A stretch of 64,000 bases of DNA from the NCBI GenBank assembly GCA_965228435.1, contig OZ245818.1, forward strand, positions 7,824,801 to 7,888,800. Reading direction: 5' to 3'. Made by a program: the position numbers and the translations under genes. Numbering within the stretch: the stretch's first letter is position 1; every line of letters starts with the position of its first letter. Origin of the DNA: Hoeflea_A sp965228435. Lineage in GTDB: Bacteria; Pseudomonadota; Alphaproteobacteria; Rhizobiales; Rhizobiaceae. A model generated the notes under the pieces. That model worked only from the letters and a program-made list of their open reading frames with translations, made no database searches and was not told where the DNA came from. Positions 8,754 through 17,649 of this stretch are shown here, in pieces.

Positions 8754-9728
8754 TTACATGCCCTTCGATGCGACGAAGTCGCGGAAGGCCTCACCGGTTG
8801 CACCGGACTTTTCAATGGCGACTTCCATGGCGCGATCAGCAAACAGTTTGTTGGCTTCCTCGGGTGAGTAGCCGATGTTTGTCGACATCGCACCTTCTGC
8901 CTTCATCATGCCGTTTTCCTTCTCGAGCAACGCATTGAAGATGCCAACGGTGTCCTGCTCCAGCTTATAGCCGGCGTCCAGCATGGCTTTTTGAGTATCG
9001 GCGTCGAGCGCGTTCCACTTATCGAGGTTCATCATGATCAGGTAGGACACGGTGCCGAAGGCTGGCTCGGCCAGGTAGGGCGTGACTTCATGGAACTTGA
9101 AGCCGACCGCACCGACCGTTGGCCAGACGAGACCGTCAATGACACCCTTTTCGGCCGCCGAATAGAGCTCACCAAAAGGAATGACAACCGCGGTGCCACC
9201 GAGTGAGCCGACGATCTTGTTGTAGGACGGAAGTGCGCGGATCTTCATGCCGTCGAGCTTTTTGCCCGGGTCCATCTCGTTCTTGAGGAAGAAACGGAAC
9301 CCCGTAGTTGCGGTCGGTATCGACAGGACCTTCAGATTCTGGGTTTCCTGATAATGCTTGTCGACCCAATCCCAGACGCCGCTGGTGCGGCGCTGCTCAA
9401 TATCGCCATTGACGGCGTCGATGGCAGCACCGATGCCGGTCGTACCGGTGTGATAAAGTCCATGGGTGTAGATCAGATCGAACACACCCGATGCGACCGG
9501 TTGAAGCTGCTTGCCGCCCGGCACCACTTCCGGTCCGCTGGCCTTGATCGTCACCTTGCCGTCGGTCATGTCTTCGACCAGTTTGATGTAGCCATAGGCC
9601 ATGTTTGCGGTGCCGGAGTGATTGGGGCCCCAGGCCGTCAGCATCTTCATATCAGCGGAAATTGCTGCAGTTACCGACAGCGCCAGTCCAACGGCCGTGG
9701 CGGTGATCAGATTCAATAATTTGGTCAT
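8754..9728 (-). CDS. dctP: TRAP transporter periplasmic substrate-binding protein
   Basis: The DctP-type extracytoplasmic receptor delivers solute to DctQM. I start it at 9728, where GGAGGAACGC precedes the ATG; a longer frame to 9818 has no signal. The protein is then 324 residues with a clear Sec signal peptide (cut after about residue 24, AISA) and a mature start of DMKMLTAWGPNHSGTANMAYG. The LKVLSIPTATTGFRFFLKNEM and KLDGMKIRALPSYNKIVGSLGGTAV regions are the conserved lobe with the ligand-contacting arginine. Substrate unknown. It is the first gene of the operon and diverges from the aminotransferase gene. Confidence 0.9.
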   Translation of the reverse strand: MTKLLNLITATAVGLALSVTAAISADMKMLTAWGPNHSGTANMAYGYIKLVEDMTDGKVTIKASGPEVVPGGKQLQPVASGVFDLIYTHGLYHTGTTGIGAAIDAVNGDIEQRRTSGVWDWVDKHYQETQNLKVLSIPTATTGFRFFLKNEMDPGKKLDGMKIRALPSYNKIVGSLGGTAVVIPFGELYSAAEKGVIDGLVWPTVGAVGFKFHEVTPYLAEPAFGTVSYLIMMNLDKWNALDADTQKAMLDAGYKLEQDTVGIFNALLEKENGMMKAEGAMSTNIGYSPEEANKLFADRAMEVAIEKSGATGEAFRDFVASKGM

Positions 9729-10050
9729 GCGTTCCTCCATGCTTCCCGGATCCGCAGGCTGTTTTCCGCCGTTGCGCGCATCCCTCACACCGGCATCATC
9801 GCCAGCAATCATATTCAATATTATGTAGTATACTCCCTATTTTGTCAAGCATTGAAATCATTGAATAAATCGCGGTCTGCATTCAAATTCCGCTAAACGG
9901 TCGAGTTCGAAACTCCGCGGCTGGAGGTCGTCAAACAGTTCATTCCCAATCGTATTGAACTGGTGTGGAATTTTCGTTTGAGCGCTCTCGCCAGATGATG
10001 AAACACTTTCCCTGACAACCGGCTCGACCGCCGTATGGAGACCGAAATCA
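9729..10050. other. divergent intergenic region dctP / aminotransferase
   Basis: These 322 bases are AT-richer than the genes and contain no credible coding frame. They must carry promoters for both directions. Visible elements are an 8-bp palindrome AGTATACT at 9827-9834 close to dctP, a direct repeat CATTGAA-AT-CATTGAA around 9850-9865, and the longer inverted repeat listed separately. No regulator gene is adjacent, so the controlling protein is unknown. Confidence 0.55.
9936..9962. promoter_or_regulatory. candidate operator: CAGTTCA-N13-TGAACTG inverted repeat
   Basis: Perfect 7-bp arms (9936-9942 and 9956-9962) surround a 13-base spacer. The site is about 90 bases upstream of the aminotransferase start and about 210 from dctP. 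The arrangement could bind a dimeric regulator. I found no second copy, so it is a candidate only. Confidence 0.35.
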
Positions 10051-11424
10051 ATGCTGAAAACCGAAGATCATCCCAACACTGTCACGGCTTCCCGCGCTGG
10101 CGGGAATCCTTCGGAAAGTGTGCGACTGTTCGAGCGCGCCGCACGGGTACTACCGGGCGGCGTCAGCCGAAACACTCTGCTCTACGGTGGGCCAGTTCGT
10201 TATGCCCGACACGGTGATGGCTGCCGGATCATTGATGCCGATGGTGTCGAACGCCTAGACTTCTCAAACAACGTGGCATCCAATATTCACGGCCATGCCT
10301 GCCAGCCCATCACCCGCGCGGTGCGCGAGCAATTGCGGCACGGCACCGCCTTCTCGATGGCAACCGAAGCAGAGATACAACTGGCGGAACTGCTGTGCGA
10401 CCGTGCATCGGGTTTCGAACGGATACACTTCGTCAATTCGGGCACCGAAGCCGTGATGGCCGGCATAAAGGCCGCACGCGCCTTCACGGGCCGAACAATG
10501 ATCGCCAAGGTCGAGGGAAGCTACCATGGGTCCTACGACTTCGCCGAGGTGAGCCAGGCACCCACTCCAAACACCTGGGGCAATGCTGACTGTCCGCATT
10601 CGGTTCCCCTCGCCCGCGGGACGCCGTCGGCTGTCGCTGATGAAACCCTCGTTCTTCCCTTCAACAATGTCGAAGCCAGCACCGGGCGCCTGGATCAGTT
10701 CAAAGATCATGTTGCATGTATCCTGGTCGACCCGCTACCCCACCGCATCGGCATGGTCCCGGCCGCTGGGCAGTTTCTGCAATCGCTGCGTCGCTGGGCA
10801 TCCGCAAACGGGACCGTTTTGCTGTTCGATGAGGTGATGACATTCCGCAATGGGTTTGGCGGAATGCAATCGGACCTTGATGTCGTTCCGGACCTGACTG
10901 CATTGGGCAAGATCATCGGCGGCGGTTTCCCGGTGGGTGCGTTGGCCGGGAGCGCCGATGTCATGGCGGTCTTCGTGCGCGGCGACGCTGGCATGCGCCT
11001 TCCCATGACGGGGACCTTCTCAGCCAACCCGGTGACGATGACTGCGGGTTACGTCGCCCTGTCGCTTTTCGACGAGGCAAGCGTTCAACGGCTTAACGGG
11101 CTGGGTGACCTGGCGCGCAAAAACCTTGCTGAAGCCATCGCCCTGGCGGATGTCCCGGCCTGCGTGGCCGGAGCGGGTTCGCTCCTGCGGTTTCATTTCA
11201 AGCCAACTCAGCCTGATGACTACCGAGAGGCATATCAGATACTGGCAGAGAAACAGGCGCTCAGGGCGTTCATTGGCGCCATGTATGACCATGGAATCAT
11301 GCTGATCCACACGGGATCCGCGGCTTTGTCCACACCCATGGACGCCACGATCATAGATCGCCTGTGCGAGGCCACGGTCGCCTCGCTCAGGTCGATCCGA
11401 CCATTGCTGAAGCATGACAGCTAA
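10051..11424 (+). CDS. class III aminotransferase, glutamate-1-semialdehyde aminomutase-like
   Basis: A PLP-dependent enzyme of fold type I resembling HemL. It carries FSNNVASNIHGHACQPITRAV, the HFVNSGTEAVMAGIKAARAFTG phosphate-cup region near residue 130, LLFDEVMTFRNGFGG with the ring-stacking aspartate near residue 260, and K287 (in LGKIIGGGFPVG) as the Schiff-base lysine. At 457 residues it is about 30 longer than housekeeping HemL and lies beside a transporter rather than haem genes. It more likely acts on an imported amino or keto compound than in tetrapyrrole synthesis. GGAGACCGAAATCA precedes the ATG. Confidence 0.82.
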   Translation: MLKTEDHPNTVTASRAGGNPSESVRLFERAARVLPGGVSRNTLLYGGPVRYARHGDGCRIIDADGVERLDFSNNVASNIHGHACQPITRAVREQLRHGTAFSMATEAEIQLAELLCDRASGFERIHFVNSGTEAVMAGIKAARAFTGRTMIAKVEGSYHGSYDFAEVSQAPTPNTWGNADCPHSVPLARGTPSAVADETLVLPFNNVEASTGRLDQFKDHVACILVDPLPHRIGMVPAAGQFLQSLRRWASANGTVLLFDEVMTFRNGFGGMQSDLDVVPDLTALGKIIGGGFPVGALAGSADVMAVFVRGDAGMRLPMTGTFSANPVTMTAGYVALSLFDEASVQRLNGLGDLARKNLAEAIALADVPACVAGAGSLLRFHFKPTQPDDYREAYQILAEKQALRAFIGAMYDHGIMLIHTGSAALSTPMDATIIDRLCEATVASLRSIRPLLKHDS

Positions 11425-11441
11425 CCGGACAGGATCCGGTT
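11423..11441 (+). terminator. possible weak terminator hairpin after the aminotransferase gene
   Basis: AACCGGA and TCCGGTT pair perfectly around a 5-base loop, starting inside the stop codon of the aminotransferase gene. Only a short T tract follows, so termination strength is doubtful. The next gene is convergent. Confidence 0.35.
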
Positions 11442-11508
11442 TGCCGATAGCTTTCAAAGCGTTGCAGCAACAAACGTAGAAACCGATTCCGGGTGCGGAT
11501 TTGAAGGC

Positions 11509-14190
11509 TCACAGCTGTCGCTGCACGTGGACCAGCGACGCATCATCAGGCACCCGTTTGCGCGAGAAGCCAAGCTCCTTGGTCAGCTGCAGCATTGGCT
11601 TGTTATCCGCGAGCACGGTGCCTTCCATCATGGCCAGGCCGTGCGCGCGGGCGGCATCCATCAATGCCTTCATCAGGCGGGTGCCGATACCCTGGTTTTG
11701 ACGCCGGTCCGACACGACGATTGCGAATTCGCAACTCGTCTCGTCCTGGTTGATGGTGTAGCGGGCAACGCCCTGTTGCACCGGGTGACCATCTTCTTCA
11801 GTGAAGGCGACAAGCGCCATCTCCTGATCGTAGTCGATCTGGGTGAAGCGCGCCAGCAAGGTGGGCGTCAGCTCACGCATCACATGCATGAAGCGGAACT
11901 GTTTGGCTTGGACCGACAAGTCCTTGACGAACTGGCGCTCGCTCTCAGCATCCTCCGGGCGAATGGGCCTGATGATCAGCAATGTGCCGTCGTCCAGCGT
12001 GTCTCTCGTCACCAGGTGTCGCGGATAAGGTCTGATGGCCAGATGATCGTGCCGCCCTTTGTCTAGAGGCGGACGGCTGGCACGGATGCGGGCATCCATA
12101 CAGATCACGCCATCGGGACCGGCGAGCAGCGGATTGAGATCGATTTCCTCGATTTCCGGGAGTTCGGCGACCATCTCGGAGACCCGGATCAAGACCGCGA
12201 TAACAGCTTCGCGGTCTGCCGGCGGCTTGCCTCGAAAAGCGGCCAGCAATTTTGCCACTTTCGTTCGATCGATCAACCTGTTGGCGAGCACCGCGTTGAG
12301 GGACGGCAAGGTTATGGCGCTGTCGCGAAGCACCTCCACCATGGTCCCACCAGCGCCGAAGAGAATGGTTGGTCCGAACACGGCGTCCCGGCTGGCGCCT
12401 ATCACGAGCTCACGTCCGTGCTCCATCTGGATCATCGGCTCGACCGTAACACCGTCGATAACGGCATCCGGCTTGGCCGTCCTGGCGTTGGAAATGACCT
12501 CGGTCCAGGCCGCTGCCACACCCTCATCATTGAGAATGTTCAGACGCACGCCGCCAACGTCTGATTTGTGGCTGATCTGCGGTGAATTGATCTTGATCGC
12601 GACCGGGTAGCCGTGATCGCGCGCCCTGGATCTTGCGTCTTCAGGGCTTGTCGCCTCGAGCGTCGGATTGACCGGAATGTGAAAAGCTTCCAGTACCGCC
12701 TTGGATTCAGCATCAGACAGCATCGATCGGCCGTCATCCAATGCCGCGTCGATAATGGTCCGAGCCTGGTCGACATCGGGCGCCTTGGCTTGCGTCGTCG
12801 GCCCGGGTGTTTGCAGCGCCAGTTGCCGGTTGCGCTCATGCCGCGCCAGATATGAGAACGCTTCGACGGCGCGTTCGGGCGTATGAAAATCCGGTATGCC
12901 GCTGGCGCTCAGCAGGTGACGCGCATCGCTGACCGAACTCTCACCCATCCAACACGCAAGCAGCGGCTTGTCGTTTTTCGCAGGCACGGCACCGATCACT
13001 GCCTTTGCGGCCGCCGTCGCATCGGTCATCGCCTGTGGGGTCAGCATCACCAAAACACCATCGAAGTCCGGATCTTCAAGGCATGTCGAAACGGCCGCTG
13101 CATAGGCCTCCGGGCGCGCATCGCCGAGAATGTCAACCGGATTGGCTTTGGACCAGTAAGGCGGCAGCGTCGCATCCAGCTTTTGCAGCGATCGTGGCGA
13201 CGGCTGCGGCAGATCGAGATGAAGGTCGCCTGCCCGGTCGGCCGCGAGCACACCAGCACCGCCGCCATTGGTGATAATGCCCAACCGGTTGCCACGGGCC
13301 CGGGTCGTCGATGACAGGATTTCCGCCGCTGCAAAGAGCTGTCCGAACGTATCGACACGCACGGCGCCCGCCCGTTCAAGGGCCGCATCAAACACCTCGT
13401 CGGAGCCGATGAGCGCGCCGGTATGGGTGTGTGCCGCCTTGGCGCTCTGATTGTGACGTCCGGACTTGAGCACCAGGACCGGTTTGACCCGAGCCGCCAG
13501 GCGCAGCGCGCTGATGAAGGAACGCGCGCGTCGGATCCCTTCCACATAAAGCAGTATCGCCTTGGTCTTTGGGTCATCGGTCAGAAATTTGAGAACCTCA
13601 CCAAAGCCGATATCGGTCGCATTGCCCAACGAAACCAGGGTCGAGAAGCCGAGGTGATGCGGGGCTGCGTAATCGGAAATGGCCGAGCAAAGAGCGCCGG
13701 ATTGGGAAATGAGCGCAAGGCCACCCTGGGGGGTTTTCGACTTGAGGAAGGTCGCATCGAGGCCAAGCCACGGGCGAACCAGTCCCACACAATTGGGGCC
13801 CATGAAACGAACGCCTGAATCAGCCGCCGCCTTTATCAGCTCGGCTTCCATGGCCTTGCCGCCGCCATCGCCTTCGCCGAACCCAGCCGAAAGCACCACG
13901 GCATTGTGGACACCAGCGCGGCCACACTGCCGGAGGATCTCCGGCACGGTCGAGGCCGGTGATGCGACGACCGCCAGATCGACCTGCTCCTCAACGGTCT
14001 CAAGAGACGCATGACAGCGTCTGCCTGCCACTTCCCGGTATTTCGGATTGATCGGAATAACAGGCCCGGCAAAACCGCCGGCCAGGAGGTTGGCAAAGAC
14101 CTTCGAACCAACCGAATGACCGGATTCGCTGGCTGCGAATATGGCTATGGAACGGGGATTGAACAGACGTTCGAGTTTGCTCGGTCCCAT
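11509..14190 (-). CDS. ADP-forming acyl-CoA synthetase/GNAT fusion (Pat/AcsD type)
   Basis: An 893-residue fusion. Residues 1-130 are a CoA-binding Rossmann domain. The succinyl-CoA-ligase-like domains follow, with HTGAL at residues 256-260, where ADP-forming acetyl-CoA synthetases carry their phosphorylated histidine. An ATP-grasp domain lies at about 490-710 (YPVAIKINSPQISHKSDVGG), then a C-terminal GNAT domain (RQNQGIGTRLMKALMDAA). This is the layout of protein acetyltransferase Pat (YfiQ/PatZ), which acetylates and inactivates acetyl-CoA synthetase. From memory, Salmonella Pat has lost the catalytic histidine, whereas this protein keeps it, so real synthetase activity is possible. A perfect FNR/FixK-type box precedes it. 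Confidence 0.88.
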   Translation of the reverse strand: MGPSKLERLFNPRSIAIFAASESGHSVGSKVFANLLAGGFAGPVIPINPKYREVAGRRCHASLETVEEQVDLAVVASPASTVPEILRQCGRAGVHNAVVLSAGFGEGDGGGKAMEAELIKAAADSGVRFMGPNCVGLVRPWLGLDATFLKSKTPQGGLALISQSGALCSAISDYAAPHHLGFSTLVSLGNATDIGFGEVLKFLTDDPKTKAILLYVEGIRRARSFISALRLAARVKPVLVLKSGRHNQSAKAAHTHTGALIGSDEVFDAALERAGAVRVDTFGQLFAAAEILSSTTRARGNRLGIITNGGGAGVLAADRAGDLHLDLPQPSPRSLQKLDATLPPYWSKANPVDILGDARPEAYAAAVSTCLEDPDFDGVLVMLTPQAMTDATAAAKAVIGAVPAKNDKPLLACWMGESSVSDARHLLSASGIPDFHTPERAVEAFSYLARHERNRQLALQTPGPTTQAKAPDVDQARTIIDAALDDGRSMLSDAESKAVLEAFHIPVNPTLEATSPEDARSRARDHGYPVAIKINSPQISHKSDVGGVRLNILNDEGVAAAWTEVISNARTAKPDAVIDGVTVEPMIQMEHGRELVIGASRDAVFGPTILFGAGGTMVEVLRDSAITLPSLNAVLANRLIDRTKVAKLLAAFRGKPPADREAVIAVLIRVSEMVAELPEIEEIDLNPLLAGPDGVICMDARIRASRPPLDKGRHDHLAIRPYPRHLVTRDTLDDGTLLIIRPIRPEDAESERQFVKDLSVQAKQFRFMHVMRELTPTLLARFTQIDYDQEMALVAFTEEDGHPVQQGVARYTINQDETSCEFAIVVSDRRQNQGIGTRLMKALMDAARAHGLAMMEGTVLADNKPMLQLTKELGFSRKRVPDDASLVHVQRQL

Positions 14191-14228
14191 GCGACGCGCT
14201 CCTGATCCTGCTCACTCCCGCTTGACGG

Positions 14229-14268
14229 TTTATATAAATCGCCTTTGCGACGATTTGATCGCAATCAA
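14229..14268 (-). promoter_or_regulatory. FNR/FixK-type box with -10 element for the Pat/AcsD gene
   Basis: TTGAT-N4-ATCAA (14255-14268) is a perfect match to the FNR/FixK consensus. Read on the minus strand, TATAAA (14234-14229) lies so that, if the box is centred at -41.5, the -10 hexamer falls where it should. That is class II activator architecture. The gene starts at 14190. It suggests oxygen- or redox-dependent control, but no FNR/FixK gene is in the window. Confidence 0.65.
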
Positions 14269-14297
14269 GGGAAACGAATTGAAGCAGTGCGCCGGGT

Positions 14298-14939
14298 TCA
14301 GTTTTTCGAGACAGGCAGGCAGCCGTTCAGGACGACCTCGACCACGGTTTCACGCGCTGCCTCGAAATCGGTCCCGCTCAATCTGCTTTTTCCAATGGTA
14401 ACAGCCGCCACCTCGGCGAAATCCGCATAAAACTGCGTTGTCGCCCACAGCATGATGAGGAAATGGTGCGGATCGACAGGCGCCATCTTTCCGGCGGCAA
14501 TCCAACCCTCTATCACCGTCGCATGCTCGCGGGATATCTCTCGCATGTGTCGCCGTTGGCGCCTGGTCAGAAACTGCCCGCCGCGCAGCATCTCGCTGGC
14601 AAAGAACCGAGATTCATCCACATGCTTGCGCGAATAGTCGAGTTTTGCCCTGACATAGTCTGCGAGCGCATCGCGCGGTTCGCGGTCGGCGGTGATGTGC
14701 TCAAGCGCCCGATCCCAACCGGCCAGGAGGCTCTCGATCAGCGTTGTGTAGATCGCTTCCTTGGTGGAAAAGTAGTAATAGACATTGGCCTTGGGGAGCC
14801 CGCTCAGCTCGGCGATCTCGGCGATCCGAGTCCCGTCAAATCCTTTACGGGAAAACAGCTGCACCGCCGTCTTGAGGATCCTCTTTTCGTTGCGCGCCCG
14901 GATCCGCTCCTCTGACCCCGAGACTTTCTGATCCAACAT
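14298..14939 (-). CDS. TetR-family repressor, RutR-like
   Basis: A 213-residue regulator with an N-terminal TetR helix-turn-helix (about residues 18-66: KTAVQLFSRKGFDGTRIAEI, then LPKANVYYYFSTKEAIY) and a ligand-binding C-terminal half with the WATTQFYADFAEV pattern of the RutR/YcdC group. In E. coli RutR senses uracil and thymine. I chose the ATG at 14939, preceded by GGGAGA; a longer frame to 15011 is possible. It diverges from the glycosylase/GMC/ABC operon, and two RutR-like operators lie in the gap. Those sites are the best evidence for the subfamily. Confidence 0.78.
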   Translation of the reverse strand: MLDQKVSGSEERIRARNEKRILKTAVQLFSRKGFDGTRIAEIAELSGLPKANVYYYFSTKEAIYTTLIESLLAGWDRALEHITADREPRDALADYVRAKLDYSRKHVDESRFFASEMLRGGQFLTRRQRRHMREISREHATVIEGWIAAGKMAPVDPHHFLIMLWATTQFYADFAEVAAVTIGKSRLSGTDFEAARETVVEVVLNGCLPVSKN

Positions 14940-15075
14940 TCGCGAAGATTCTCCCTGCCATGGAGCGCTCAAAGCGCGCGCCGCTCCAGATCTTCCGAGC
15001 CTATAAAACACACTGATTTACATACACGTTTTGGTACTGGCATCCAAGTATCCATTCGTTCATTTTCTCAATTTC

Positions 15076-15091
15076 TTGACGAGTTGGTCAA
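15076..15091. promoter_or_regulatory. RutR-like operator, site 1
   Basis: TTGACGAGTTGGTCAA differs in one position from the E. coli RutR consensus TTGACCANNTGGTCAA. It lies about 60 bases upstream of the glycosylase-like gene and 137 from the TetR gene. Confidence 0.72.
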
Positions 15092-15097
15092 ATTTTC

Positions 15098-15113
15098 TTG
15101 ACGATTTGGTCAG
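15098..15113. promoter_or_regulatory. RutR-like operator, site 2
   Basis: TTGACGATTTGGTCAG is a second match in the same orientation, 22 bp from site 1 centre to centre (two helical turns), so two dimers could bind the same face of the DNA. It lies 40-55 bases upstream of the next start codon, where it could block RNA polymerase. Confidence 0.7.
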
Positions 15114-15152
15114 CATTTGAAACAGTTATGTCGAGCAAGGGAGGCGCCTGTG

Positions 15153-16001
15153 ATGGCGATCACATTGGTCGACGCGCTATCGGAGATTCTGTCGGACTGG
15201 CAAAGCGACCTTCCCGAGGCATGGCGCACCGCCATCGGCGATACCGGGCTTGGCTTTGATGCCTGTGACCCATCGCTGATGATCGAACCCTGGGAACCGG
15301 TCTTTCCCGCACGCCGGCAAAAGACCTTCCCCGGAGCACCGCCGGGCGCGCACATGTTTCGCGCCTTTGACGCCATCGATCCCGATGAGGTCCGCTGCGT
15401 CATCCTGGGACAGGACCCCTACCCGGCCCCGGATTTCGCGACCGGAAGGGCCTTCGAATGCGGCAATGTCGCCACCTGGCGAGAACTCGACAAGATGTTC
15501 TCCAAAAGCGTCCGCGCCTTCATGCAGCAGATCTGCGCCGCGCGTACCGGCAACGAAACCTATGCCCGTTCCTTCGAAGACTGGCCGGCGCTTTTGTCCG
15601 ACATCGAGGCGGGACATATCGAACTGGAGGAACCCGACGCTCTCGCCGATCGCTGGGTCAGGAGCGGCGTTTTGCTCCTCAACTCGTCACTCACACTGTC
15701 GCGCTTTCGCGTGGAGCCGGATCCGCATCAGACAAACGGCCACCTCCCCGTGTGGCAGCCGCTAATGAAAAGAGTCCTGGAATACCTCGCCGCCTCGGAG
15801 CGACCGGTTGTTTTCATGGCCTTTGGCGACGCGGCAGCAGATTGCCTTGAAGCGACCGACCTTGGCGACCCCCAACCGCCGCTGTTTGCCATCCACCGCC
15901 CCCATCCGGCTGCGGCGGAGGCGTTTCTTGCCGCAGAAAACCCGTTTCAAGTCTGTAACCGCTTCCTGACCGTCAGCGGTGCCCGACCGATCGCATGGTG
16001 A
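15153..16001 (+). CDS. uracil-DNA-glycosylase-superfamily protein
   Basis: A 282-residue protein with the UDG motif GQDPYP (residues 86-91, Asp88 being the water-activating position of family 1) and a C-terminal AIHRPHPAAA that resembles the HPSPLS loop. The rest diverges: the region after the motif is PAPDFATGRAFE rather than the usual HGPGQA, and the second motif lacks both serines. It could remove uracil or a related base from DNA, or act on another substrate. The ATG at 15153 has AAGGGAGG upstream. It is the first gene behind the RutR-like sites, 4 bases before the GMC gene, which is unusual company for a repair enzyme. Confidence 0.72.
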   Translation: MAITLVDALSEILSDWQSDLPEAWRTAIGDTGLGFDACDPSLMIEPWEPVFPARRQKTFPGAPPGAHMFRAFDAIDPDEVRCVILGQDPYPAPDFATGRAFECGNVATWRELDKMFSKSVRAFMQQICAARTGNETYARSFEDWPALLSDIEAGHIELEEPDALADRWVRSGVLLLNSSLTLSRFRVEPDPHQTNGHLPVWQPLMKRVLEYLAASERPVVFMAFGDAAADCLEATDLGDPQPPLFAIHRPHPAAAEAFLAAENPFQVCNRFLTVSGARPIAW

Positions 16002-16005
16002 CGTT

Positions 16006-17649
16006 ATGAGCAACATCAGGAGCTATGATTACATCATCGTCGGTGCAGGATCGGCAGGCTGTGTTATAGCCAACCGCCTGTCGGCTGATCCGGAGCGCAC
16101 AGTGCTGTTGCTGGAAGCCGGTGGCAAGGACCGCAATCCGTTGTTTCGCCTGCCCATGCTGATGGGCAAGCTGTTCCAGTCCGGTATCTATAATTGGCAC
16201 TATCACACCGAGCCCGAGCCTTATCTGAATGGTCGATCACTGTACTGGCCGCGCGGCAAGGTGCTGGGCGGCTCCTCCACCATCAACGGCATGATCTATG
16301 TGCGGGGCAACCGCCGGGACTACGATCGCTGGTCGCAGCTTGGCCTGCCCGGCTGGTCCTATGAGGAAGTTCTGCCGGCCTTCCGCCGCTCCGAGGGGCA
16401 CATTCAGCGTGACGGCGAATACCACAACAGCGAAGGCGAACTGACCGTCTGCCGGGCTCGGGGCCAAAACCTGTTGCACGAGGCATTCATCGGCGCCGGC
16501 ACCGAAGCCGGGCATGCGCGTAACGATGATTTCAACGGCGCCGAGCAGGACGGGTTCGGCCGTTTCGATTTCACGATCCGCAACGGCAAACGCTGGTCGA
16601 CATCTTCGGCCTTCCTGAAACCGGTCCTCGACCGGTCCAATCTGACGGTCGAAACCGGCGCGCTGACGCATCGGGTCATTGTCGAGAACGGCCGCGCAAC
16701 CGGCGTCGAGGTGACCCTCGGCGGCGAAACCCAGCGCATCCTGGCAAAGCGCGAAGTGATCGTTTGCGCCGGCACCGTCAACTCGCCGCAGCTCCTCCTG
16801 CTTTCCGGAATCGGACCGGCAAACGAGATGGCCGAGCACGGCATCGAGACGGTGCATGATCTGCCAGGCGTCGGCAAAAACCTGCAGGACCATGTCGATT
16901 GCGTCATGTCCTGGGAGTGCACAAAACCGGTGACGCTCTATGGTGATCTGCGCGCCGACAAACTTGCCTGGTCCCTTGTGACGGGAATGCTGTTCGGCAG
17001 CGGCATCGTCACCACGTTCCCCTACGAAGCGGGCGCGTTCATTCGCTCCCACGAGGGGCTAGCGGCACCGGACATCCAACTGCACTTCATGCCGGCAATG
17101 GAAAAGACGGCCAATCTGCACTTGCCAAATCCATTCCGCAAAAAACCGCCAACGGAAGCCAATCACGGCTTCACGCTCCGCGTCGGGCCAGTCAATCCGG
17201 AAAGCCGCGGCGAGATACGCCTGCGCTCGGCCAATCCTGCCGATCCCCCGCGCATCACCGCCAACTATCTGCAATCGGATTTCGACCTGCGCACCATGAT
17301 TTCCGGCATCCGCATGACCCGCGAGGTGATCGCCCAAAAGTCCTTTGACCAATATCGCGGCAAGGAGCTGGCGCCCGGTCCGGAGGTCGAAAGCGACGAG
17401 GAGATGATCCAGTGGCTGCGCGCCACAGCCATGACGACTTTTCACCCGGTCGGCACCTGCAAGATGGGCACCGATCCGCAAGCGGTCGTCGACGCACGGC
17501 TTTGCGTTCACGGGATCGACGGGCTTCGGGTCGCTGACGCTTCGATCATGCCGATCATTTCCAGCGGCAACACCAATGCACCGGCCATCATGATCGGCGA
17601 GCGCGCGGCTGAATTCATTCTTTCGGAGGCAAGAAGCAATGATCGTTGA
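16006..17649 (+). CDS. GMC-family FAD oxidoreductase
   Basis: A 547-residue flavoprotein of the glucose-methanol-choline family, related to choline and alcohol dehydrogenases. It has the FAD-binding VGAGSAGC (residues 12-19), GMC signature 1 (GKVLGGSSTINGMIYVRG, about residues 84-101), signature 2 (GTVNSPQLLLLSGIGP, near residue 260), and the active-site pair of His480 (HPVGTCKMG) with an Asn in SGNTNAP near residue 522. There is no signal peptide, so it acts in the cytosol. The alcohol oxidised is unknown; it may derive from what the downstream BMP-type transporter imports. The ATG at 16006 begins just after the glycosylase gene. Confidence 0.92.
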   Translation: MSNIRSYDYIIVGAGSAGCVIANRLSADPERTVLLLEAGGKDRNPLFRLPMLMGKLFQSGIYNWHYHTEPEPYLNGRSLYWPRGKVLGGSSTINGMIYVRGNRRDYDRWSQLGLPGWSYEEVLPAFRRSEGHIQRDGEYHNSEGELTVCRARGQNLLHEAFIGAGTEAGHARNDDFNGAEQDGFGRFDFTIRNGKRWSTSSAFLKPVLDRSNLTVETGALTHRVIVENGRATGVEVTLGGETQRILAKREVIVCAGTVNSPQLLLLSGIGPANEMAEHGIETVHDLPGVGKNLQDHVDCVMSWECTKPVTLYGDLRADKLAWSLVTGMLFGSGIVTTFPYEAGAFIRSHEGLAAPDIQLHFMPAMEKTANLHLPNPFRKKPPTEANHGFTLRVGPVNPESRGEIRLRSANPADPPRITANYLQSDFDLRTMISGIRMTREVIAQKSFDQYRGKELAPGPEVESDEEMIQWLRATAMTTFHPVGTCKMGTDPQAVVDARLCVHGIDGLRVADASIMPIISSGNTNAPAIMIGERAAEFILSEARSNDR

